64,000 nucleotides of DNA from Gammaproteobacteria bacterium (GTDB taxonomy: Bacteria > Pseudomonadota > Gammaproteobacteria > SZUA-152), in NCBI GenBank assembly GCA_021647705.1, contig JAKIUF010000024.1, positions 1-64,000 on the forward strand. The letters are read 5' to 3'. The translations under genes were made by a program, and so were the position numbers. Below the pieces are notes generated by a model, which saw nothing but the letters and a program-made list of their open reading frames with translations, was not told where the DNA came from and searched no databases. This document shows, piece after piece, positions 43,695-50,518 of the stretch; position 1 is the stretch's first letter; every line of letters starts with the position of its first letter.

Positions 43695-44126
43695 ATGATT
43701 GATAGAGAAAATAAAAATAACGTATATGCCCTGCAAATGTTACTGGCATTATGGCTGGCCGCACTGGTGTTGACGGGATGTGCAGGTGGCTCAGTTGTTT
43801 CCGGGCTGGAGCCTGCTTCGGAAGACATGGGGGCTACTCAGGATGCTGGTCGTGCGGTGTCCACGCTTTTAGCCAAAGTTGACACTCAGGAAAGTCAAGC
43901 TCAATGGGAACGAGCTGCTGCCTTGTTGGAGCGGGCGTTACGCATCGAACCGCGCAATGCAGAACTCTGGCACCGGCTGGCGAAAGTTCGTTTGCAACAA
44001 GGGCGTTATGGTATGGCGGAAAGTCTGGCGCAAAAATCCAATACTCTGGCCAAAGATAACGAAGCACTTAAACGACGCAATGCCGAGCTGATTGAAATTG
44101 CGCGACGTGCGGTTGGGGCAGGTTAA
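43695..44126 (+). CDS. TPR-containing lipoprotein next to mrcB
   Basis: With the ATG at 43695 the protein has 143 residues. A GTG at 43686 overlapping the mrcB stop would add three. The signal ends in a lipobox LTGC, giving an acylated Cys. One or two TPR-like helices follow (AQWERAAALLERALRIEPRNAELWHRLAKVRLQQGRYGMAESLAQKSN), then a helical tail. Its position directly after mrcB suggests a PBP1b-associated periplasmic or outer-membrane factor, in the manner of LpoB or CpoB; this is inference from position, as there is no sequence similarity I can recognise. Confidence 0.8.
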   Translation: MIDRENKNNVYALQMLLALWLAALVLTGCAGGSVVSGLEPASEDMGATQDAGRAVSTLLAKVDTQESQAQWERAAALLERALRIEPRNAELWHRLAKVRLQQGRYGMAESLAQKSNTLAKDNEALKRRNAELIEIARRAVGAG

Positions 44127-44157
44127 GGGATGTTCTTGCATGCGCGTCCCGAAGAGA

Positions 44158-44198
44158 CCGTTATGCTGCAACTGCTATAAACTGTTGCAGCATAACGG
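44158..44198 (+). repeat. Perfect 15-bp hairpin after the TPR lipoprotein gene
   Basis: CCGTTATGCTGCAAC (44158-44172) and GTTGCAGCATAACGG (44184-44198) pair perfectly with an 11-nt loop. It lies 31 bp after the stop codon. There is no T-tract after it, so it may stabilise mRNA or serve as a protein-binding or weak terminator site. Confidence 0.7.
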
Positions 44199-44309
44199 TA
44201 AGGATATTCATCATGAGCTTCAGTGGTGTGGCAATGTGATAATTTTTGCATCAAGTGTGTTGTTGCATAACCTTAACTTTCACATTGTTGTATCCACCCA
44301 CTTTGCTTA

Positions 44310-44981
44310 TTAACGAGTAGAGTTAATTGGAAGAGGGAGAGGAATAGGATAGGGCGGTTTTGTTATGCTAGCGTGGCAAGTAGATAATGTTGCTTGATGA
44401 AGAAAAAGTGCCCAGTACCTTATGTTGTGGGCAGCGTCAATGTTAATAATGAAAGGAATATTAGGACCGAAATTTTTCTGTAAACGAGATTTTACATTCC
44501 AGCACTTTGTAAGGGTCTGTCCATTTTCTCCTGGGAGTATGCCGATAGTGGTATTTCCAAATTGAACCACATCCAGTTCGGGGGTGTATGCAGAGTGGCT
44601 TGTGAAGTCAACATCTTTATATTTTATGCACAAACGCGCGGATTGAAGTTTGTACCCTGGAAAATTAGGGTCAGCAAACTTACTGTTGACATCATCGTCA
44701 TGCCACCGTGGGGAACGTGAATCCCACGTCATAGCTTGTCGTGTACTTAAATCACAGTGTCTTCCTGGGACAGGCAGCCTGGAAGGTAAGGAAAAAGATT
44801 CAGTAAGGTTTTTTTCTGCACTGCTGTGCTCGATAGTTATTGCACCAAGTGTGGCTGCACTGTTATTGGTAGAACCTTTAAATGATTTTTCGATATCACC
44901 ACCAGCGTTTGCAATACCTATGCCGACAATGGGTAATGAGATACAGACAATACTGCTAAGTATGGAACGAAAGGTAATCAT
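44310..44981 (-). CDS. Secreted protein of unknown function
   Basis: I do not recognise this 223-residue protein. A signal peptide is evident (MITFRSILSSIVCISLPIVGIGIANA). The mature part contains four Cys (in GRHCDLS, ARLCIKYKD, LTKCWNV and LSTCHAS) that could form two disulfides, a beta-rich middle (LDVVQFGNTTIGILPGEN) and a Pro-rich C-terminus (PPYPIPLPLPI). The codon composition is AT-richer than the core genes, suggesting horizontal acquisition. It stands alone, with intergenic space on both sides. Confidence 0.65.
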   Translation of the reverse strand: MITFRSILSSIVCISLPIVGIGIANAGGDIEKSFKGSTNNSAATLGAITIEHSSAEKNLTESFSLPSRLPVPGRHCDLSTRQAMTWDSRSPRWHDDDVNSKFADPNFPGYKLQSARLCIKYKDVDFTSHSAYTPELDVVQFGNTTIGILPGENGQTLTKCWNVKSRLQKNFGPNIPFIINIDAAHNIRYWALFLHQATLSTCHASITKPPYPIPLPLPINSTR

Positions 44982-45403
44982 GGGAATCTCCTTTTCCTTA
45001 AGGAATATATACAGATTATTTTATAATCCCGTTTCAGTAACGGTTTTTTTAGAAGCGTGATTGTTTGATCAAGTTCTAAACATCATGAGTGTGGTAGTTT
45101 CATTCAGATAATCAATGTTTGTGAAGCGGTTTTTTTGCGGTAATATTCACATATTACAGGTGTTTCCATCTTAGTGGATGTGGATTGTTCTAGTTCTCAC
45201 GGGCTTTTATAGGTGCTCAAGCCTTGTGTAAGCCTTAGCTGTTGGTGCAGTCCTGCGCTGAAGTGTCAATATTATTAAGTTAATAAAAACGGCGTGCTGT
45301 AGGTTGGTGGTGAGCTTGCGAACCCCAACACCATTGGCAACGTTGGGGTTCGCCATACCGCTATTTCAAAATTAATCCGGGCCAGAATGTTTTGGACGCA
45401 CCG
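44982..45403. other. Intergenic region with a dispersed dyad
   Basis: 422 bp with no credible gene. It should include the promoter of the secreted-protein gene on the left and the 3' end of the thiol operon on the right. The main structure is the inverted repeat at 45319-45352. Confidence 0.5.
45319..45352. repeat. 11-bp-arm inverted repeat with GTTGGGG core
   Basis: CGAACCCCAAC (45319-45329) and GTTGGGGTTCG (45342-45352) pair perfectly around 12 nt. It is surrounded by GTAGGTTGG... and CGCCATACCG, which resemble intergenic repeat elements common in proteobacteria. Some role as terminator for the minus-strand operon ending at 45404 is possible, though no T-run follows. Confidence 0.7.
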
Positions 45404-45946
45404 TCAGGATTGTGGCTGTAACAGATGTTCCATTAAGGTAAACGCTTCCGGGCTGGCCCATTCTCTTACACCGACAATCTTTGCGAGAAGCACACCATTG
45501 CGGTCAATAAGATAACTCACAGGAATGGCCGATACGTTATAAAGTTCACTTACTGTGCTCTCCGGGTCAAGCAGTATGGGGAAACTGAGATTAACTCTAT
45601 TAATAAAAGTCTCCACACGTTTACGCTTTCTTGCATCATCATTGGATACCCCTAATACCACAAGGCCTGCATCCTTATATTCCCGCCAGAGTTTCTCCAT
45701 ATCGGGCATTTCCTGAATACATGGCAGGCACCAGGTTGCCCAGAAATTAAGCAATACCACTTTTCCGCTGAAATCCTGCAAGTTTGCAGTGGTGCCATCC
45801 AAATGTTTTAACGTAAAGTTTAATGCAGGCGTTTTTGTGTCAGAGAATGGTTTTATTTTCATTGCGACAAATGGGTCGGCTGTTACATAGCAGGGTATTA
45901 AAAAGCATGTTCCACATAACAACAAACGGGATATCAATTTTTTCAT
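45404..45946 (-). CDS. TlpA-family periplasmic thioredoxin-like protein
   Basis: This 180-residue protein has a signal peptide (MKKLISRLLLCGTCFLIPCYVTA) and a TlpA/ResA-like fold. The active site is W72-C73-L-P-C76, with the FWATWC..C context and the cis-Pro loop in SAIPVSYLIDRNG. Such proteins reduce cytochrome c apo-protein or other periplasmic disulfides. A role in cytochrome maturation for the nearby operon is plausible by context only. It is the last gene of a four-gene unit starting at 49227. Confidence 0.85.
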   Translation of the reverse strand: MKKLISRLLLCGTCFLIPCYVTADPFVAMKIKPFSDTKTPALNFTLKHLDGTTANLQDFSGKVVLLNFWATWCLPCIQEMPDMEKLWREYKDAGLVVLGVSNDDARKRKRVETFINRVNLSFPILLDPESTVSELYNVSAIPVSYLIDRNGVLLAKIVGVREWASPEAFTLMEHLLQPQS

Positions 45947-45964
45947 TTTTTATATCTCATTTTT

Positions 45965-46519
45965 TCACGGTAAGGCAGCCAGCGTTTCACGCAACTTTCT
46001 GCCATCTTTGTAATATTCGTTCATTCTTACTATACCAGCACCATCAATCACTACCGTTATTCCCATGCTGCCTTTGAAGGTGTCGTGTAATGCTTGATTG
46101 CTATCGGCTAACACGGTGAAACTGGCATAACCGTTGGCTAATTGCGCTGCACGGGAAGCCGGTACTGAACCGGTAACATAGTCGATCACAAGAAAACGTA
46201 CATTCGGAAATTCTGGAATCAATTGGGAACGAATATGTGACATATGACTGTCACAGATCGGGCACCACATCGTAAAATAAAGTACGACGCTATCGGCCAG
46301 TGCTAACTCGCTGCTAAGAGTGCGGCTGTTGTTAAGTGTATCCACTGCGGTAAAGTCTGGTGCTGATTGGGTTGGTTGTGAGCCGGTGGAGCCGGATACC
46401 ACTGTTGGACGTTTGTCACTGTCGGAGGGAGTTAGATCATCCGTAACCCCCTGACAGCCTGTTGTGTTAAACAGGGTGACCAGTAAACAGGCTGGCAGCC
46501 ATTTTTTAACGCAATACAT
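45965..46519 (-). CDS. Thioredoxin-fold lipoprotein
   Basis: The 184-residue product has a lipobox ending TTGC22, a 25-residue Ser/Thr linker, and a redoxin-like domain with active site W85-C86-P-I-C89 in LYFTMWCPICDSHM. The later segment (SMGITVVIDGAGIVRMNEYYKDG) has the Redoxin/AhpC-TSA layout but uses TV in place of the typical cis-Pro. It starts 14 bp inside the end of the outer-membrane barrel gene, so translation is coupled. A disulfide or metal role in the envelope is inferred. Confidence 0.8.
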   Translation of the reverse strand: MYCVKKWLPACLLVTLFNTTGCQGVTDDLTPSDSDKRPTVVSGSTGSQPTQSAPDFTAVDTLNNSRTLSSELALADSVVLYFTMWCPICDSHMSHIRSQLIPEFPNVRFLVIDYVTGSVPASRAAQLANGYASFTVLADSNQALHDTFKGSMGITVVIDGAGIVRMNEYYKDGRKLRETLAALP

Positions 46520-47480
46520 AGCTTACCCCCAGTGTCAGAACATCCGTTGTTGGAAAGTTTTCACCCCAGCCATCCTTATCAATGGCATGGCCCCAGGTCG
46601 CTTTGTAAACCCAGTCTCTATCCATGGTTGCATAGGCGGCAGTTAACGCAAACGAGCGTTTTTCAAAGCCGCTGGTGGGGTCAGTACGACCGTTGATTTC
46701 TGCCTTCTCTTCCTGTAAGTGGGAAAATGCCAATGTGTAAGTTACGGTATCCATTGAATCCAGAAACTGAGTATAGCCAAGTGACAGAGTGGCCAGTAAA
46801 CGATCACCAAGATTCATGTCATAAGGCTCTACATATTTTCCGTATTCACGGTTGACTGATCGTTCAAAATATTTCCCGTAGGAGATCAGCAGTGCAGTGC
46901 TCCAGGGATAAATGGTTTTTTCGATCAGTATATTGCCGTCAAGACGGTAAAAGCCGCGCCCGGTGATATCAAAATTATTATCAACATCATCAAACGGTGA
47001 AACGCCGGAAGGCAATGTCAGCGTGGCACCAAAATACGCTGATGGTTTCAGGTCAGACAGTTTTTTTATCTTCCAGACGCACGTTACATCATCAAAGGCT
47101 TCGTACCATAGATTGATCTTGGTATCACCCAGTCCATTGGTTTGGGTGTCCAGGCCGCTATACTGATTATCATTCCAGATATAGGGCATGATGACACTGG
47201 CCTGCCAACGTGATGCCAGACGATGGGCATAAGCAAGATTCAGACGATACTGGTTTAAATCAGAACCGGGCGGGTCATTAATGTGATCACCCTCTTTATT
47301 CCAGAAGCCATCGTACTGTTCAATGTCAATAGAGGTATCGATCATGGCGTGGGAAGCTTTGGGTAACAGCAGTGAGCTGGAAGAACCTCCGCCGCAACAG
47401 GAAGCAGAATAAGCCGGTGTACCGGGGAAAAAAACAGCCCCTGCTATAAGAAAGGTCGTTGTTATCGGTGTGAGTTTCAT
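46506..47480 (-). CDS. Outer-membrane beta-barrel with N-terminal CCGGG
   Basis: With the ATG at 47480 (a signal peptide starts MKLTPITTTFLIAGAVFFPG), the protein has 324 residues. The mature N-terminus contains SCCGGGSSSSLLLPKA, a two-Cys glycine motif possibly for metal or lipid attachment. The rest has alternating strands with aromatic girdles (NLAYAHRLASRWQASVIMPYIW, RLDGNILIEKTIYPW, LATLSLGYTQFL, VTYTLAFSHLQ, VLTLGVSYVLR) and ends in an aromatic/Leu-rich strand without the typical C-terminal Phe. The longer upstream frame to 47519 runs into the previous gene. It probably works with the neighbouring Met/His-rich lipoprotein and two thiol proteins. Confidence 0.75.
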   Translation of the reverse strand: MKLTPITTTFLIAGAVFFPGTPAYSASCCGGGSSSSLLLPKASHAMIDTSIDIEQYDGFWNKEGDHINDPPGSDLNQYRLNLAYAHRLASRWQASVIMPYIWNDNQYSGLDTQTNGLGDTKINLWYEAFDDVTCVWKIKKLSDLKPSAYFGATLTLPSGVSPFDDVDNNFDITGRGFYRLDGNILIEKTIYPWSTALLISYGKYFERSVNREYGKYVEPYDMNLGDRLLATLSLGYTQFLDSMDTVTYTLAFSHLQEEKAEINGRTDPTSGFEKRSFALTAAYATMDRDWVYKATWGHAIDKDGWGENFPTTDVLTLGVSYVLR

Positions 47481-47496
47481 GGAAATAACCCACCTA

Positions 47497-49227
47497 TTAC
47501 ATTGACATACCCGAACCACCGGGCGTCACAATAAATTTTGCGTAATGGTTATTGGCATCATCAGTGGCAGGTAATGCATTGGGCGTCGCACCATCCGTTG
47601 TTTTCTGTTCACCTTCCACGACCAGTCTGACGTAGAGCACAGCTGCGCTGCCATCAGTCAAGCCACTAATGTTATCGGCCACCCATTGACCGCTATGCCC
47701 ATGTCCTCCATGGTCGGTAGCTGTCACCCAATTAATGGCGTCCGTTGAAACTTCCACCGACATTGTGACGATGGACAATTCATAATTCAGGTCACCACTG
47801 TTCAGTGTTGTTCCCACCGAAACTGCTGGATAGTCCATTATGTTTTCTTTGGCAGCAATGAAAAATTCGAAGCTGTGATCACCCGTCATGCCGGTCAGTG
47901 ATTTTTTAAACAGATAATAGGTACGAACTTCGGCTTCATTTGTCATACCATTCGTGTTGCCAGCGCCATGATTTATACTGCTGGAAATTTTATCATTACG
48001 ACCTTTGAGTCTGACTTGTGCAGTATCACCCATAGCCATTGTTACGGTGGGATAAAAAAAGACATGCTCGCCATCAAGGCTGCCCACCATTACTTCTAAT
48101 TCCCAAAAACCCATGGACCGATCATTCATCATGATGGAAGGCATCAAATAGTAGACGGTACAGCCATACTCACCCGTTGTTATGCCTTCGCTGCATGTAC
48201 CTTCAAACGCAGTACCATGTACCATGCCGTCCATGTTCATCTTCGGTTTGATGGTGACAGCCAGCCCAGCTTGGGCCATGTCATTATGATCACTGATTTT
48301 GAGTGTGAATTCGGTTTTACCATTGACGGCAGTATGCATGCCCGGCAGGTAGTCTATCTTGTAGTTATCCGTCATTGCTGTTTTGGCAAACGGCAGAATA
48401 CCAATATTGCTGTTAGCCAGGCCACTGGCATCACGGCCATTTCTGAAGTTGATCAGTGCCTGAACAAAACGATTCTGAATATCCACAGGCAGTTCCGTCG
48501 AAGTACCCTCAATGGTAACGGCACCGGAGGTAGCGTGACCGTCCAGCATACCGTCACTTAGGTCGGTAGCTAGTGCGGAAAACAGTGCAAATTGATCAGT
48601 GCTCAATAACCCAAGATCATTGGCTAGTTGACTAAATGTTGCGGCCCTTAAACCACTTAACAGACTCGCCTGTTCGGCACCCTGTGTAGGGGCGCTGGCA
48701 TCAGTGGGGGCGGTTGTATAATCCGGTGTAAAACCGAAGGCATCGGTAAATGCAGCAGTAGCTTCCATTGCTGTTTTACCGTGCTGGGTAACCAAGTCAT
48801 GAATAATTGTGCTTGAGGGGGTAATATGAATGGTATTACCGGCATTTGTGGTTCCACCTGCAATGTGGACCGCCATGAAACCTGCTGCGCGATTGGTCAG
48901 TCCTGTTGCTTCATCAGTAAAAGTGCCTCCAGAACATTCTACAATGAGGTCTTCAGCAAGCTGGTCGCTGGGCAGGGCCACACTATAGTTGCCGTCAATG
49001 GATGTCGTGAAAGGGCCGGAAACCACATTGCCAATACTGTCGATCACTTCACAGCTGGCACCATCGACTGCTGAGGCAAAGACTGAGCCATTTAGGGTGT
49101 TTTGTGTGCCACCATTGGTAGATGGGTTGTTATTGTCACTCGATCCGCCACCACAGGCGGTTAATAATGTGATGATGGGAATTCCCAGCCACCGGAAATC
49201 GACACCTTTTCTTTCTTTCATATTCAT
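47497..49227 (-). CDS. Large Met/His-containing lipoprotein with YtkA-like region
   Basis: This 576-residue lipoprotein has a lipobox LLTACGGGSS. A small beta domain follows (NGSVFASAVDGASCEVIDSIGN), then an alpha-helical part with ITPSSTIIHDLVTQHGKTAMEATAAFTDAFG, a pattern of Thr-rich secreted proteins. The region 300-420 resembles a YtkA-like fold (FTLKISDHNDMAQAGLAVTIKP) with repeated Met and His (KMNMDGMVHGT, PSIMMNDRSMG, HGGHGHSG), which suggests copper or silver binding by inference. A GGGGGGA leader precedes the start. An operator-like tandem dyad lies about 100 bp upstream (49327-49356). Confidence 0.7.
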   Translation of the reverse strand: MNMKERKGVDFRWLGIPIITLLTACGGGSSDNNNPSTNGGTQNTLNGSVFASAVDGASCEVIDSIGNVVSGPFTTSIDGNYSVALPSDQLAEDLIVECSGGTFTDEATGLTNRAAGFMAVHIAGGTTNAGNTIHITPSSTIIHDLVTQHGKTAMEATAAFTDAFGFTPDYTTAPTDASAPTQGAEQASLLSGLRAATFSQLANDLGLLSTDQFALFSALATDLSDGMLDGHATSGAVTIEGTSTELPVDIQNRFVQALINFRNGRDASGLANSNIGILPFAKTAMTDNYKIDYLPGMHTAVNGKTEFTLKISDHNDMAQAGLAVTIKPKMNMDGMVHGTAFEGTCSEGITTGEYGCTVYYLMPSIMMNDRSMGFWELEVMVGSLDGEHVFFYPTVTMAMGDTAQVRLKGRNDKISSSINHGAGNTNGMTNEAEVRTYYLFKKSLTGMTGDHSFEFFIAAKENIMDYPAVSVGTTLNSGDLNYELSIVTMSVEVSTDAINWVTATDHGGHGHSGQWVADNISGLTDGSAAVLYVRLVVEGEQKTTDGATPNALPATDDANNHYAKFIVTPGGSGMSM

Positions 49228-49326
49228 ATTTATCCCCCCATTACATGCGACACAATATTTTTAGTTATATACAGCACAGTTTTTTTAAACGGATTTTAGG
49301 CTAGAGGTAAAATAGCATGAAGGGAA

Positions 49327-49356
49327 GTGACATAGCGTCGCGCGACATTATGTCGC
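49327..49356 (-). promoter_or_regulatory. Tandem GYGACA-N3-TGTCRC boxes upstream of the lipoprotein operon
   Basis: Two adjacent 15-bp dyads, GTGACATAGCGTCGC (49327-49341) and GCGACATTATGTCGC (49342-49356), form a larger palindrome with 12 of 15 arm matches. The site lies about 100 bp before the start at 49227. It closely resembles 63805-63834. The binding protein is unknown. Confidence 0.65.
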
Positions 49357-49559
49357 ACTTGTTATCAGTAATTATATGTGCATGTTCCTAGTTTCAATAT
49401 AAACCAAGGAAAATCAAAGCTAATAATTGTATCATCACTGTTGGCAGGTTATGTGCTGTGAACATTGGGTTAACTGGCTTTTGAGGAAGGTGTTTTCAGT
49501 GCTTGCGCTTTATTTTAGAGCAGTTTTTTGATGTATGGCATAGGTGCGGAGTAAGAAAG

Positions 49560-49592
49560 AAAAAGCCGTGAAGTACATATCCACGGCTTTTT
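49560..49592. terminator. Bidirectional Rho-independent terminator-like hairpin
   Basis: AAAAAGCCGTG (49560-49570) pairs with CACGGCTTTTT (49582-49592) around an 11-nt loop. A long T-rich tract follows on the plus strand; on the minus strand CTTTTTCTTTCTT follows. It lies about 90 bp after the stop at 49679 and probably ends that transcript. Confidence 0.8.
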
Positions 49593-49678
49593 TATTTTTT
49601 TTCCCGTTTATTTTGTTTCCAATTAGAATGGCCGGATGCGAGCTAAATTTTACTGCTCAGCCGGGAGTTTGTTACGGT

Positions 49679-50185
49679 TTACTGCCATCCGCCAGGGAAT
49701 TTTTGTATCTTTGTGATACAGGAAAATCCGCCATCGGCCAAACTGCCATCACCACAAACAAAGCGTTCTTTGATGTCTACACCATCTATTGTGCCCTTTA
49801 TATGAAATCCATAGGCTCCAGCACGCGTAGGCATATACCAAATATTGAAACGGTTGGGTGAGCTGCGATCACGCCGTAAGTCACCTTTCAGTTTTTTGGA
49901 TTTCAGGACTTTTGCGTCAAAGGCATCTTCCTTTAAATACAGTGCTTTAACCGTAATGTCGATCTCGGAGGGTTCATAAGGATTGCCATCTAAATCCCGG
50001 ATAATCAAATCAAACTGAGCAGGTTCCTTGGCAAATACCGGCTCGGAGCGATGTCCAATGGTTAAATTATAGGTGTCGCTGACCCCCTCTCTTGTTTCAT
50101 GAGCTTGAAGTGGTGTGATTATGGAAAATCCAATCCCAATCATTGTAATGGCGGATAAAAAGGGCCGTGTTAATGTGTTTATCAT
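49679..50185 (-). CDS. Periplasmic YtkA-like protein of unknown function
   Basis: The 168-residue product has a signal peptide (MINTLTRPFLSAITMIGIGFSIITPLQA) followed by HETREG, a typical metal-site start (His just after cleavage). The rest is an Ig-like beta fold with EPVFAKEPAQFDLIIRDLDGNPY, DIDITVKALYL-type strands and SPNRFNIWYMPTRAGAYGFHIKG, reminiscent of YtkA-like/FixH accessory domains. Two Cys (CGDGSLADGGFSC) near the C-terminus could form a disulfide. It is transcribed alone; a box at 50475-50489 lies upstream. Metal handling is inference. Confidence 0.65.
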   Translation of the reverse strand: MINTLTRPFLSAITMIGIGFSIITPLQAHETREGVSDTYNLTIGHRSEPVFAKEPAQFDLIIRDLDGNPYEPSEIDITVKALYLKEDAFDAKVLKSKKLKGDLRRDRSSPNRFNIWYMPTRAGAYGFHIKGTIDGVDIKERFVCGDGSLADGGFSCITKIQKFPGGWQ

Positions 50186-50518
50186 AAAAACATCCTCTGT
50201 TTATGGTTTTGATATGTGGTTGTTGCTTGTTGATTAGCAAATTAAAATATGAAAATGTAAAAAAATTAATTACATGAAATGCTCTTTAAACATTCTTTAA
50301 ATTTTATGGAAATAAATTCCATAAACTATAGGGTTTTTTAATCCTCTTATAAAAAATATATATAGAAGCATTGAGATGCTAGCCTAACCAAATCAATAGA
50401 TAAATCAGTAATTTTCATTACGATTAAAAATGCTGAAATTTACAGTACCTTAATCAGTTAAATAGCATTCTTGTGCGGCAAAATGTCGCACTTTTTTGTA
50501 GGATGATAAAAATACAAT
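50186..50518. other. AT-rich region upstream of the YtkA-like gene
   Basis: 333 bp between the end of the redox operon and the YtkA-like gene. It is strongly AT-rich with no gene; it carries one operator-like box at 50475-50489. Confidence 0.55.
50475..50489 (-). promoter_or_regulatory. Single GCGGCA-N3-TGTCGC box
   Basis: The 15-bp dyad GCGGCAAAATGTCGC matches the half units at 49327-49356 and 63805-63834. It lies about 290 bp upstream of the start at 50185 and directly after the end of the large redox operon. No tandem second unit is clear. Confidence 0.5.

Larger units (their letters stand above)
49228..49678. other. Intergenic region with operator box and bidirectional terminator
   Basis: 451 bp without a gene. 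It contains the tandem dyad at 49327-49356 (upstream of the lipoprotein operon) and the terminator-like hairpin at 49560-49592 (after the YtkA-like gene). The 49544-49861 plus frame overlaps the hairpin and the next gene and is not convincing. Confidence 0.6.

Noticed and set aside
44158-44198. Rho-independent terminator
   Set aside because: The stem is perfect but no T-tract follows; kept only as a hairpin.
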